From positions 121,450,148-121,514,147 of the forward strand of contig NC_092858.1 in assembly GCF_032062135.1 (NCBI RefSeq): a DNA stretch of 64,000 bases. The letters run 5' to 3'. This stretch comes from Pyxicephalus adspersus (lineage: Eukaryota; Chordata; Amphibia; Anura; Pyxicephalidae). This document shows, piece after piece, positions 24,151-36,673 of the stretch (the first letter of the stretch is position 1; every line of letters starts with the position of its first letter). The position numbers were made by a program, and so were the translations under genes. The notes under the pieces are model-generated. The model was not told the DNA's origin and ran no database searches. It saw only the letters and a program-made list of their open reading frames with translations.

Positions 24151-25680
24151 GTGTGTGACCCTGAGGTTTGTATGTATTGGTGTTTTGTCAATCCAGAAGG
24201 AAAGTGACATCACCCCTACCTAGGTGATGTGGATAAAGTAGGTATAAATATGCCAGCATAAGTATACATTTCTTTGGAGTGGAAGGTCCACTTTAAAGGC
24301 GTCTCCCAAGCATGCAACCTAGATGCTTGTTTTCTTTTTTTTTCATGTTCTATCAAAGTCACCCTAAATGTACCTTCTGCCCCACTGTTTTTTTTGGCCC
24401 ATGATAGTACTGTATTTAGCTTTTGATGCCATAAATAGTTTGTTTCATTGACTCAAATTAGACCACAAAATTAGTATCAAAATATGATTCCCCCCTATAG
24501 GCTTTAAGGGAGTTTAAAGTACAATATCAAGAGATAACAACATGTGTTGAATCCTAAAATCTTATAAAAGTCTGGAAAAGGGAAGGTAACAGATCAGATG
24601 TGCCAGAGGAATGAACATGTAGAAAACGTTTCCTATACGACTGCAGTTAATCAGACATCCCTATCAAGAAAGTGGAAAACAGGCCTCCCCATATTTCAGT
24701 CACCCTTTTAGGACTCATATTCAACAAAGAAAGATAAAAAGCCAGCTATGCATAAGGATGTACCACCAAATTTCCTGAACCTCATCCATTGTCTAAGACA
24801 AGATGTCAATCCCCTGAAAAGTGGCTCGAGTTTTGCTTAAAAGCCCCTTTCCCTTTTAGAGGCCTCCCTTCACCTTTAACTTTTAAGTAATGATTACAAA
24901 GTATCACCTCTCTGCATTTTAAAAATATTGCTACAAGGTTAGTAGAAATGTGTTAGAATGTCTTGCAACCATGAAGGACAGAAGGAAAAGAGAAAGAAGA
25001 CTTTATTACATAAACTGTAATTGAGATAGTACATTCAGTATCCTATTTCATGTAAGACAGGTATTTTTCGTTCACATGCCATTAAAGGTTTAAGGCTGTT
25101 TTTGTCAAGGTTCATGAAAAACAGATCTGGTAAAAAAAGAGCAGCGCTGTTATCTGTGAAAAATGCAGAATTTCTGGTGTTTCCACTGGACTGACTCCAA
25201 GAACAGTGCCAGCTGAATGCTTACCCTCAGGTAGGAAAATCTGGCCAAGGCATTTCATAACACAATCTACAAATGTAATCTTACTCAAGATCATTGCCTT
25301 TGGCAATAAATATTTGTAACAGTGTTGATACAATACAAGTCGACTTGTTTCTTTGGCATGATACATATTACCTTTATATTTTAAATGGATATTAATTATT
25401 GGCTACTTATTCACATGTAAATGACTAATTTGGCTTTGTAGCTCTTCCGACACAGGTGATAATGTAAGGTTTTCTAAATGTGGAGAGATTTTTGGTCCAG
25501 TAAAGTTTATCTGGATAATGAATGTGTATAGTTTGAAAGTATGCCATAGAAAACAAATGTGATTCTTTGCTTTGAAAAATTTCAAAATACTTGGTGCTTT
25601 TTTTTGTTTTTAAACTTAAAACAGCAAAAATAAAAATAAAACTAAGTAGTCCAATAAAAGTAAAAATAAAAATAAACAAT
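24151..25680. other. AT-rich non-coding DNA
   Basis: The segment 24190-24300 ends in 'ggtccactttaaagg' and resembles the edge of a 'ttaaagtggaac' MITE. No gene seen. Confidence 0.4.
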
Positions 25681-26155
25681 AGGGATGAGCGAGCAAAATT
25701 TTTAATTTCGATCTCACGGCGAATCGGGCATTTTTTGCTTACAGAACATGTAAGAACAAGTAAGCGAGAATGGCCTTGTGATTCGCCACAAGGTCTTGTT
25801 CTCGCCGAACGAAAGGTCCAGGTTGGCACAGTCACTAGGCTGTACTTATCAATGATAAGTACAGCCCAGTGACCGTGGGAACTGAGCTCAGAATACCTCT
25901 TAATGGAGATTCTCCATTGAGAGTTCATCTGACTTTGCCTGCAGTCACAACCGTATGCCTCCAATTAGCTGTGACCGCAGGTTCCCATGGTCACTAGGCT
26001 GTACTTATCAATGATAAGTATAGTCCAGGGACCGTGGGAACCTGCACTGTGGACTTCAATGGAATTTGCAAAATCGGTTCGCCCAAATTTCGCAGACCCA
26101 TCATAAGTTCGGGGAAATTTTTGCGAGACTGTCAGATGCATTCTCGATCGTCTCC
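25681..26155. mobile_element. Hairpin-rich MITE-like repeat
   Basis: Begins 'agggatgagcgagcaaaatt'. It contains two copies of a long hairpin: 25831-25873 (20-bp arms, one mismatch, loop AAT) and about 25981-26041 (up to 29-bp arms with mismatches, same loop). The arms share 'gtcactaggctgtacttatc'. The ends are CpG-rich (ctcacggcgaatcggg; cgaga, tcgatcg). Right limit approximate. Superfamily unknown. Confidence 0.6.
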
Positions 26156-29100
26156 AATAAAAAATACAAAAAGGCCCTTGCAGGCTAAGAGCCCAGGGCT
26201 GTATTTATAAATCAGGGAATCTGACAATCATTCATACATTCTTTAGTGGGAATCAACTACTGCTATTGAAACAAAGTCCCCTTCTCACCCGACCCAGTAA
26301 CTGGATCAACACACTCTTTGCACTCACTGTACTCACTGGGTGATTCTCTTTATTTTAGCCTAAGCTCTGCTATACAAGGGATAGCATTTTCCCAAAAAAA
26401 CAAATCCATGATGTATTATTTTGTGCTTCATTACATTCTTTATTTTATACCTGCCTAGCGTTCAGCTTTGAACTGGCTTTAGTGGGGTCACAAAGAGGGA
26501 GTTTTGGGAAACTTGATATTTCATTTAAAGTGAAGTTTTGGCTAAAGATTAAATAAGAAAAGAAAATAAAAACCAAGATTATTATTCTTTTCTAAGTTCA
26601 TGTTGGTGTACAATTATGTAAGGTAGAATATTTATAACACACAGCATGAATTTATGAAACATGGGACTTTTAACTAGCATAATCCATTGTTATGTGGCAG
26701 AATGTTCAAATTTGCACCTCTACAAATCCATTTGCAACTGAGAAAGTACAGGCTGTGTGGCGCTGTCTCCCCCAAACTTCCATCCAATTGCGGATGAGGT
26801 GAGACAAGGCTATGGAAGTCAGACAATACAGAACAGCCTGTAGCTTTGTAGATTTTTAGTTATGGTGGAACACTCCCCAGTCACATTCTTCCTCTGGCCC
26901 TCATGACTGTTAGGGTTAGGAAAGTGGTAGTTATGCCCTTGGATGCTGTTGTATTTTCATTCTTTACCTGTTGCAATGCTATTATATGGTAATGTCAATG
27001 ATCACAAAACATAAGTATTAACAGACGAGTATAGTGGAGTCCTTCTTACAAGGGAACCTGTCACTTTGACCTGCATTTTTATATCTATCTTTCCTTGTTG
27101 TAGCAAAGTAGGAGCTGAGCACTGTTACGATTTTTATTTAAATGAAAAGATTCTAGATAGCAGAGGTTATATATGAGTTACATAACTTATGTTGTTTAAA
27201 CTGAAATAACCTTTAGACTTGTGTTAAAGTCCTACCATAAGTGCAGCAGACCTCTTCCTCCATTAAGAGGTCCTCAGCTGTTAAAATTAGTGGATGAAAG
27301 GGGGGACTTGCACAGTCCTAGATTTTTGAAGGTACAGACTTAGCAGGAGAACTTCCAGTATTCAACCAAACCTGGCTGGACAACTGCAACTGGACAACTG
27401 ACAAATACACATAGAACAGACAGAGAACAGAGCATAAAGACAGACAGTCATTATCTGGGAACAACAACAGGAAACACATACAAACAGATAGAAACAGAAC
27501 TAATTCAATACAGACAAAAAGGATCAGGTGTCAAAGCTAGTAGATAAATAAACAGCATCAGAAACCAAAGCCAATAACATCAGATAACTGTAACAGAAGC
27601 TTAAGCCAATACACGGCAGAGGAGCCTAACTCAAAACAGGAACATAGGCTAAGTGCAATAGTCATGAGTGTACCAGACTATTACTTCTCCCTCCAGGAGA
27701 AATGTTCCTGCCCAAACCAATTGCTTACATATTCAACTCCAGTTACTCCCAAAAACTACCTTGGCTACTCAGTTTGTCTACTTCAAAGTCCTAAACTCAC
27801 ACTCATTGGGAAATGGCCTTCTGTTAAAACCCTGTAATCCAGCACTTCTTGAGGTCATCTAAGTACCAGCCACACGCAGACAGTGGCTGATACCAAGCTT
27901 GTGATCATCAGACCTTAAAAAATACCCCCCCCCCCCCCCCCACCAACAATGTAATTATACCTAAGTATAAAACTTGGACTTCATGCTGTGTTGTAATTAC
28001 ATTCTGTATCAGCATTTTGTGCACTGCCACAAGTATCTACCTCTACACAAACAAGGAACGTATTTTATGGTATTCTTTAAGTTTTTTTTTTATTTAGTGG
28101 TTAGATGCATATATTAAGTGCAGTTACCCAGCTGGATCTTTTCACAATAATCCATTATTTATAGCTCATAAAAGAGCACTGAGAATATATAAAATATTTA
28201 ATATGGTCTGTACTGCAATGAATAAAAGGAAAGATGTGTCATGCTTAAAAGGAGCTGCAAAAGAAAGAATTGTTCTTCACACAACTAGAAGTAAACAATA
28301 GACAGTCAAATCTAATATATTAATATGATAAATATGATCAATATTCTAAAATAGGAACTATTACATATAGTATGTGTTTTAGGATGTGTGTCATGGCCAG
28401 GGAAACAGTTCATGTCATAAAATGTTTATGAGACCATTGATATTATATCTCACAATGGGACAAGTGAACTTTGTATAGCTTAGAAATAAGCAGTTTATAC
28501 CTTTACCTACTGCAAAGTATGCTTGCTGCAATTCCCTTTATTTATCTTTTGTCTTTACTTAACGCTATAAAGATATGTAACTTTTTTGACCAACTTATAC
28601 CTGAGTCCCTGCACATGACCTTAAGGTTAAACTAAAGTGTGTTTTCAATAAACACACATTTACTGTAAATGTACCTTTACTTTTTCCAACAGTAGCCAAC
28701 ATGTGAGCACACAATAAGTAACAGTAAAAGTCAGCAAAAATAATGTTTGCAATGTCACAATAGAAAATAATAATTCTTAATAACATTTTTGTTTTTATCA
28801 TGAAAAGCAGTCCTTGTGCTCCAATAAACTGGCTGTGCCAATGAATTCATGAATTAATGTCTTAAGAAAACTAACTGGGAGAAAGTCTTTGGTCTGCAGG
28901 TAGGAAGAAGTTACTTTTCTTTCTAGTCTTTCTTCCCCCACGGATCACGTCGTTTAATGATTTTACAGTTCACATAATAAAATCCCATAAAAACACGAGA
29001 TAAAAGTCATAGCAAACAGCCTTTTAATGAACATTCCCAGTAGACAATTACCAAATACATTACCATTACACATGACTTCATAAATATGGCAATGAGAATG

Positions 29101-30079
29101 TTTGAAGAGCTTGGCACAGTGCTGTCTGTCTAGTTCTATTTTTGAGACAGGATGCATGGCATATGCACTGTGCAGCGCAAACAAAATATCACCAAGAGCC
29201 ACGGAAGAGGAAAAAAATTAGCATGTCTCTTGCTGCCAAAAACTTCTGCTTTCTGGCAACTTTTTGTTTTGTTAATGTGACTTTACTTTTACTTTAAGAC
29301 ATCATTCATTTGTAATGGGTACATTTCAACATTGATAGATTTAGAAGGTTGCCTCCTGCCAAATATTTATTTGTGTCCATGTAATTGTTGGGCAGGAGAA
29401 CGTACTTTCTGTTTATTTACCGACATTCGTAACAGTGTTGTGACCCATTCCACCTCTATCTACCTACGCACGCATACTGAGCTGCATGATTGTTCCTAAA
29501 TGAGCAACAGCTGTACAAGTGCCAAAGCATTACAGAGAAATGCACATGGATCCACCACAGTGGATCATATCAAATGAATATCCAATCATCTGTCGGACAT
29601 TGTGCATTTTAAAATACATTTACATGCTGGGGAATGGTGATTTGTATTAGATTGTGATGGATTTTTTCACTGAAACAGACAGCAAAGGGACCAAGTTTTA
29701 CTGATGTGACACATTTTTTTTTACCATGCCTGGTGTCAGGATCAGCGTGATTTAGCATCCTATAGCTCTTAGTGTGTTTTACTGCATACTGTGGATACCC
29801 CTTTCCCTGTCTTCCCTTTGTCTCCCTGTCTTCCCATTGCATCTTCCTTTTTTCACTTTGCTCCCTTGCATCTCCTCTCTGCCCTAACCTGTCTCCTCTC
29901 AGTTTTACTTACTCATGTTAGTCCATTCTATTCCAGTACTCTTTGAAAATCAAAGGGTCTTGTTGAAATATTAATTTTGGATAGAGTTGAAAATGGCTAA
30001 AGCCTGGGTCTTGTTTATTTTTTTTGGCTAATTTCCCTCTTTTCATATTTGAATATTAGTAGATTAGGCCTCTTCTACA
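26156..30079. other. AT-rich non-coding DNA with a C17 run
   Basis: No gene seen. A pure run of 17 C lies at 27925-27941. The segment 27350-27660 read on the reverse strand is T-rich with repeated 'ctgttcc/ctgtctg' words and could be an eroded LTR, but this is weak. Confidence 0.4.
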
Positions 30080-31560
30080 GTGACACATGATCCTCTTGGC
30101 CATACCCCGTAGATTCTCCATGAAGTTTAGGTCAGGCGAGTTTGCTGGCTAATCAGGCTCAGTGAAACCAGGTATTAGTACTTTTGACAGTGTGGGCAGG
30201 TGCCACGTCCTGCTGCAAAATTAAATCAGCATCTCCATAAAGCGTGTCAGCAGAGGGAAGCATTAAGCTCTCTAACTTGGACTTTAGACTTGACAAAACA
30301 CAGTGGACCAACACCAGCAGATGACATGGCTCTCTAAATCATCAGTGATTGTGAAAACTTCACACTGGACCTCAAGTAACTTGGATTCTGTGCCTGTCCA
30401 CTCTTCCTCCAGACTCTGGGACCTTGATTTCCAAATGAAATGCTAAATTTACTCTTATCTGAAATAGGGACATTGTACCAGTGAGCAACAGTCCAGTCTA
30501 TTTTCTCTTTAGCCCGGGTAAGATGCTTCAGATGTTGTCTCTGGTGCCTTTTATTATTATTATTATTAATAAACAGGATTTTTTATAGCACCACCTTATT
30601 ACACAGTGCTGTACATTAAATAGGGGTAGCAAATGACAGACAGTGACACAAGAGAGAACGAGGACCCTGCCCTGAGGAGCTTACAATCTAGGAGGTGGGG
30701 GAAAACCCACACAATAGGATGGAGTGATGGGAAGTAGTGAGGGTTTTAGGAGACAGAAGAAGATGGGATGGGTAGGCAAGTCTGGAAAAGTGTGTTTTGA
30801 GTGCTCTTTTAAATGAGCAGAAAGTAGGAGCAAGCCGAATAGGACGAGGAAGACCATTCCAGAGAGTCGGGGCAGCTCTAGAAAAGTCTTGGAGCCGTGC
30901 GTGTGATGACGTTGTGAGTGAGGAAGTCAGTAGTAGGTCATTGGAGGAGCGATAAGAGCAGCTAGGGGAATATTTTTCTACCAGGTCAGAAAGGTAGGTT
31001 GGTCAGGAGCTGTGTAGGGATTAGAAGGCAAAGCACAGGATCTTGAATTTGATTCTCAGGTGAAATGGAAGCAATGAAGGTAACTACAAAGAGAGGCAGC
31101 AGAAGAAGAGCGGTGGGAAGGATGGATGAGTCTGGCTGCAGCATTCATAATAGATTGTAGAGAGCCTTGAAACAAGCAATGTGACTGTTGTAGCCCATGT
31201 CCTGGATACGTCTATGTGTGGTGGCTCCTAAAGCACTGACACCAGCCATAATCCACTCCTTGTGATACTCTCCCAAATTCTTGAATGGGCAGTGCCTCTC
31301 AAGGCTGCATATCCCTGCTGTCTGTGTATTTTTTTCTGCCACATTTCTTCCTTCCCCTCAACTTTACATTAGAATGATTGGATACAGCACTCTATGAACA
31401 GCCAGCTTCTTTAGCAATGACTAAGCCACTTTTGTGGCTTCCTCTCCTTTTGGGGAATGTCAAAGACTGTCCTCTGGACAACTGCGAAGTCAGCAGTCTT
31501 CCCCATGATTGTGTGGCCTAAAACCAGACTGAGAGACCATTTAAAGGCTAGAGACCCTTT
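30080..31560 (-). pseudogene. Tc1 transposase pseudogene (DDE), split
   Basis: Tc1 transposases cut and paste the element with a DDE catalytic core. On the reverse strand the N-terminal part lies at 31164-31560 and includes a helix-turn-helix-type stretch ending in THRRIQDMGYNSHIACFKALY. The catalytic part lies at 30080-30550: VPISDKSKFSISFGNQG (first Asp, with the usual Glu changed to Lys), AMSSAGVGPLCFVKSKV, LQQDVAPAHT (second Asp) and SPDLNFMENL (Glu). Stops, frameshifts and a deletion in the middle show it is dead. A 613-bp LINE sits between the two parts. Assignment is confident from the motif order. Confidence 0.88.
30551..31163 (-). mobile_element. 5'-truncated LINE (L2/CR1-like) with (TAA)n tail
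   Basis: Inserted in the Tc1 gene with a 5-bp target duplication GCCTT (30546-30550 and 31164-31168). On the reverse strand it encodes the last part of a LINE ORF2: FSRAAPTLWNGLP, IRLAPTFCSFKRALKTHF, the C-terminal tail typical of L2/CR1-group elements. It then has a 3' untranslated region ('gattgtaagctcc', 'tgtacagcactg', 'ggtgctataaaaaatcctg') and ends in TTAATAATAATAA. A frameshift lies upstream. The tail matches the SINE tail at 10285-10339. Confidence 0.8.
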
Positions 31561-31895
31561 TGCAGGTGTTTTGGGCTAATTAGCTCAGTGATATGAGACA
31601 CCATGAATTTACCATATTGAACTTTTTCACAGCATTCTAATTTTCCGAAATACAGATTTTTGGGATTTCATTATCTGTAGGCCATAATCAGCAAAGTGAA
31701 AAGAAATAAATTATTGTAAAAGTATATTGTATTTACATTATTTAATTGTATTTAAAAATTATTGTAAAGTATATAATTTTGTGTGTAATGAATCTATATA
31801 ATATACAAGATTTACTTTCTAATACATTTCTGAAATACATTAACTTTTCGATGATATTCTAATTTATTGAGATATTTTCTAAAAAGGGTCATGTG

Positions 31896-32330
31896 TAGTG
31901 TTGGTTCGAATAGCTCACTATTCGATTCGACCGCTATTTGGTTGAATAGAGCAAAATTATTCGGGTGAATGAACATTGAATTTGAACTCTTTTAAAGTCA
32001 ATGGGGGAAAAATTTGGGTTGTTTTTCAGGACTGTGTAGAGCTTCTACAGCCTATAAATACATTTAAAAAGACATGTCAAGGCTCCCCCAGCTCTGCACA
32101 ACACTGTACAAATAAAAAAAAAAAAAAAAAGGAATCTTGTTCATTCATTCATGTCTCCAATAGCTACAGCTTCTACACTGTCCATATAGATGATGGAATT
32201 TTTTTTTATTGGACAGTGTTGTGCATTGACTTTAATAGAGTTCGAATTCGACGTTCGTTCACCCGAATATTTTTGCTGTAGTCGACCGAATAGCGGTCGA
32301 ATCAAATAGTCAGCTATTTGACCTAAACTA
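31896..32330. mobile_element. Palindromic MITE with long inverted repeats
   Basis: The left arm starts tagtgttggttcgaatagct and the right end, reverse-complemented, starts tagtttaggtcaaatagctg. The arms stay alignable for about 110 bp through 'gattcgaccgctatt', 'attcgggtgaa' and 'ttaaagtcaatg'. A 17-19 bp A run sits near the centre. It lies directly beside the Tc1 end. Confidence 0.75.
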
Positions 32331-33514
32331 GCCTTTATGTCCACATGGTGCCTGTGCCCCATATATTTGTATGGATTTCCCACGTTACAAAATTAAAAAT
32401 CAGAAAAGGACTAATGATGTCCCTTCTGCAGTAACCTGATCATGCTAGTGAACTGCAAAAAAATTGAGCTACGCATGCATGTATAACACCAGCTTTGGTT
32501 GCCAGGGGGACCCGGCAATGTCTTCTTGCTACTTGAACCCTGTTGTGTTATCTGTCCCATCAATCCTAGCACTGCTACTCTCCAGTGTACACATCTAACT
32601 TCCCCTAGAAATTCTCCAAGTTCCCTGTACATTTTACATTACATTTTTAATTCAATTCTTGTTGATTACTGTGTTCTGTTACACTTGGTTGTTATCAGGG
32701 CTTCTCTGTTCTGCGTTCATCAGCCCTACCATGTGTTTGAACTTGTAAATACCCTTGATAGAACAAGATAGAACAGTGGATGAAGAAGGTAGAAAGTAGA
32801 AGACTGGAAGGACCGTTGGTATTAGTGCATAATGTAATTCTAAGAAATGCCAGCATAATAAAAATACACAAACAATATTTCAATAATAATATTTTATTTT
32901 TGCATATCTATACAATTTAGAAACATCCCTGATTACCAGAGATAAATCCTTGAGAATGACGCCCATCCATACAGAATTTAAATTACTGATGATGCTGGGA
33001 AGGTTATTGGTAATGTCACATAAGATAAACAAGACAGATCTGTTGCTAAAACAGAAGGATATTTTTAAAAACATATAAAAAAAAAGTTAGGCAACCTAAC
33101 CTTTAGGTAAACAGAACTATATTCTAGTTACTCTTTAACTTACTAGTTAAAGTTTATTTCTGGAGATAAATAATAATATTCAGTTTATCTTAGCAACAAA
33201 CTGCAAGTAAAACAAAAAAACATTTTAGTTTCCAGAAATGCATTGTGCCCCTTTATTCCTATTTGAGCCGACAGTACAGTGGCTCTGTTACACCTAAATC
33301 TTAAGTACCTCTGACTAGTGCCTTCCACCTTGACCCAAGAACCCTTGTGCTCCTCATCACTATTCTATATGGTTATTTTTTGCGCTTGAGCAAGGAATGT
33401 ATTCCAAAAAAAGAAACTTGACAAATTAGTAAAAAAAAGTAAAAAATATTTTAGGTTATCCTCAGTAAATGAAGAACTATTTTGACCACCTAACCCCCTT
33501 CCTCTTCAGCAACA
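32331..33514. other. Non-coding DNA
   Basis: No gene or repeat recognised; short ORFs only. Confidence 0.4.
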
Positions 33515-33710
33515 CATCAGGCCTTACTAAAGCTCTCCAAGGCTGCAGAGGATACACTTTCATCAGTGAAGCTGGGTGATCCAGCAAACCTGGAATAGAT
33601 CTGGCCCAGGATTCAAAACAATAGCAAATAGCAAATTACCTTGAAGAAAGAAGCTTAACTGATGAAAGTGTATCCTCTGCAGTTTTGGAGAGCTTTAATA
33701 ATTCAGGCCC
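33515..33710. mobile_element. Palindromic MITE, copy 2
   Basis: 'actttcatcagtgaagctgg' subfamily. Ends ctttaataattcaggccc; the internal 'gggtgatccagcaaacctgg' segment is present, and the centre has been shortened. Confidence 0.78.
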
Positions 33711-34789
33711 AACATTAAATCTTGCACTAGCACATTCTTTCAGTTCTGCAAGCACAGGTTCCTTATATCTGGGCTTGTGCTGTCACATGAGAGTAAGGAA
33801 GGTGTCCATTGGAAAGATGTAAGCTACAATAAGTCAGTTTAAAAAAGTCAGTTTATATATTCCAGCCCTGATGGTTAAACTAAGCTTTGCATGAGCAAAT
33901 AAATGGGCCACATGAACAACTTTTTTGTCATGCACATTTGCAGATTTGCTGGAATAAGTTTAATGTGTGTATTTTGCTAATAACACAAGAAATACTGAAA
34001 ACAGATTAAGTGGAGAGAAGGGGGTTTGATGGTAAAATGTATGCCTAAAATATCTTTAATTTGTTAAATTCAAGATAAATGAATGCATATGCAGCTAGAA
34101 AATCTGTTGACTTTACAGAGCTTAAAAAACCTATATGCTATTATATGCCACAGGGTTGTAGCATAGGGCTGGCCCTGTTTATTATCTTGACAAACATACA
34201 ATAGGATAGTATCCCATTTAAAATCACACAAAAATGAGAATTCTCATAGAAAACATGGCAAACTTACTTGCATCTTCATTTTATTTTCTTGCTATGGTGC
34301 ACCCAAAAGAGTTACAAACAAAATAAATACAAAGGTAAAAAAATAATAGTAAAAATAGTAGTTAAAGAAATTAGCAGAAAAAAGATAGCCAAGGGTAGAA
34401 AGGAGTTGATTATGGCGTATTATGCTTAACTAAAGTTAAACAGGGAGTTGATTTAGGAACACACCTTCTTTTAGATTCCCTGTTTTAAAAATAGAGCCCA
34501 AAGTGTATTAGTGCAAGATACACAGCCAGCAAGCAACCATTTACACCTCCAGGTGATTGATGTCTCATCATGTCTATCTGATGTCTCAGGTGTCTATCTC
34601 ATCTGTCTCCTTCAGTCTAAATTAACACTGTGCATTATTTTGTGCAGCAATGTATGTTGTGCAAAAGCATCTAGCACAACACACAGAAATGTATTGTGAT
34701 AAACTGCTATGCATGTCTTTTGACAAGGTACGTTGGGATGCCTTTACATTTAAAATGGAATTAAAATTCCACTTTAAAAATTTGTGACC
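33711..34789. other. AT-rich non-coding DNA
   Basis: No gene seen. Confidence 0.4.
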
Positions 34790-35092
34790 AGGGCATTATT
34801 GTAGAAAGGGACAGGCGATAAACATTCTCATCTGCCTAATCATTCTCTTTATTTGTCACCACTGCTGTGTATGCACAGTTCAGCTTTGGTTAATGGGATT
34901 CCCTGCACATCCCCTGGAGCTACCAGGACCAAATTACGTCACACACAGGCGCTCAGTAGTAATGTCATCCTGGCCCAGCCAATCAAGATGACCAAAGACT
35001 GAAAGATGGAAGAGAAAAAGGAAGAAGATGGCAGGGCCTACAACTGCACGGAGACAGGTAAGTATAAACAGAATTTAGTTGCACTTTAATAA
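34790..35092 (-). mobile_element. MITE of the 'ttaaagtggaac' family, copy 3
   Basis: On the reverse strand it starts TTAAAGTGCAACTAAA and continues 'tatacttacctgtctccg', 'ccatcttcttccttttt', 'tggtcatcttgattggctgg' and 'cctgtccctttctacaataa', the same order as the copies at 357 and 7379. The 'caggtaagtat' on the forward strand looks like a splice donor but belongs to this repeat. Confidence 0.72.
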
Positions 35093-35218
35093 CTAAAGAT
35101 AAGAGGCTCATCAAGGTGACTTTGGTTATTTTTCAGTGTTTGTATCAGAAATGGTGTACCCGGTATGCATGAAATGATTGAGCATGTTGTATTTAGATGG
35201 CAGAGCAGTGTCAGAGTA

Positions 35219-35460
35219 GGCCTGTTTTATTAATTCTTTCCTAGACTGCAGAACATGCTGATCTGGCAGAACAAGATGATCTAGCAAAATAGGTGATCAT
35301 GGGAGACACTGGGGGATACAATAAACCTGGAATAAATCTGGTCCAGGATTGAAAACATTTTCTAACTATCAGCAAATGATTTTAGGAAATCCATTCCAGA
35401 TTTGTGAATCAACCAGGTTCTCCCATGATAGCCTATTTTCTAACTTTATTAAATCAGGCC
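35219..35460. mobile_element. Palindromic MITE, copy 3
   Basis: 'tcatgggag' subfamily; inner arms 'aaacctggaataaatctggt' and 'aatccattccagatttg'; ends 'ttattaaatcaggcc'. Confidence 0.68.
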
Positions 35461-36449
35461 TATTCTGTTTTAATTGATTCTTTTGATATATGTTACCCAA
35501 CTAATCAAATTTTCCTATGAATAATCCTCAAATAAGATTACCGTGTAACAGTTCACCTATTGTATTGTTATAAATGATTAAAAATACATTTTAAAACATT
35601 TCTGCTTCCAATTTAGTCACGAATACTACCTTCTCTCACAGCCATAAATACCTTTAACCTATGTAATAAGCATCTTGTTTTTTTTTACCTTTAACCTAAA
35701 ATCTGTACATCTGCTGTACATGCTGTCATTTTAAATGGTACATTTTACAACATTCAGCAAGTTAAGGAACATAACAATTTCAGGGCTTCTGACAACTGCT
35801 GAAAGCATAATGTTCTAAGTTGTGGGTTTAATAATTGGTACAAAAGTTACTGTCTGTCAAAAACAAGACATTGGCACATATAAATAAATCCTGTCATTAT
35901 AGAATGTAAATGGAACAAAGGCATTGTTAAAAATTGAATCATATAATAAATATTTCAGATTAAATATAATATACTGATTATTATGCTAAAACCTGCACAT
36001 CACCAACCTTTATATGCCGTATTAAACACTAAAAAATCCCAATATTTTAATTGTGCTGTTATTAAATGATTAGATATATTCAAATAGCATTAGCAGTTTT
36101 CCATACATATTCATGTGATATAAAGTACCAATCCATGCAATTAGTATCTTAAGAAGCCGATAAATCGATAAGATAGCTGATAAGCTGATTACTTGCTTTC
36201 ATAAATATTTTTGGTCACTCATTTAGAATTGTGAATGGTGTTATAATCCTTTCTAAACATATGCTCTAAAAAGGTGAAGAGAAGCATCTTAGCAGTACAA
36301 AGATTGATAATGTGTCTATTGCAACATGCACTGCACATGTTTTGATTAATTTAATTTTTTCATGCACAGTACTTTATAGTTTTTCATTTCTATCACAGGG
36401 TTTTGTATTATATGCAGTGTTATATGGTGTCTTATGCCTAACACACAGT
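35461..36449. other. AT-rich non-coding DNA
   Basis: No gene seen. Includes 'gataaatcgataagatagctg' and 'gataagctgat', a local repeat of GATAAG words near 36160-36190. Confidence 0.4.
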
Positions 36450-36673
36450 GGGCCTGATTCATTAAAGCTCACCACAACTGGTGAAAATAGACTATGTTGG
36501 GAGAGCCAGGGTGATCCAACAAATCTGGAATGGATTTCCTAAAAATTGTTTGCTATTATTTGGTGAATGTTTTAAATCCTGGGCCAGAGCCATTACAGGT
36601 TTGCTAGATCACCCAGGTTCTCCCATCATAGTCTATCTTTACCAGTCTTGGAGAGTTTTAAAAAATCTGCCCC
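36450..36673. mobile_element. Palindromic MITE, copy 4
   Basis: Starts gggcctgattcattaaagct; 'gggtgatccaacaaatctgg' in the left arm and 'gctagatcacccaggttctc' in the right; 'tgggagagcc' marks the 'tcatgggag' subfamily. Confidence 0.8.

Larger units (their letters stand above)
30080..31880 (-). mobile_element. Tc1-type transposon, split by a LINE insertion
   Basis: Reverse-strand coding remnants occupy 30080-30550 and 31164-31560, and the 5' untranslated and terminal region reaches about 31880 ('tgatattctaatt' near the end). The right-hand part carries an extra AT-rich stretch at 31708-31775 that looks like a local duplication (attgtaaa, gtatat words). The outer terminal inverted repeats are not cleanly recognisable, and the left end is truncated after the DDE region. 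Confidence 0.85.

Noticed and set aside
25425..25964. 179-codon reverse ORF
   Set aside because: Half of it is inside the hairpin-rich repeat and the rest is low-complexity Phe/Ile-rich sequence from AT-rich DNA; no domain.
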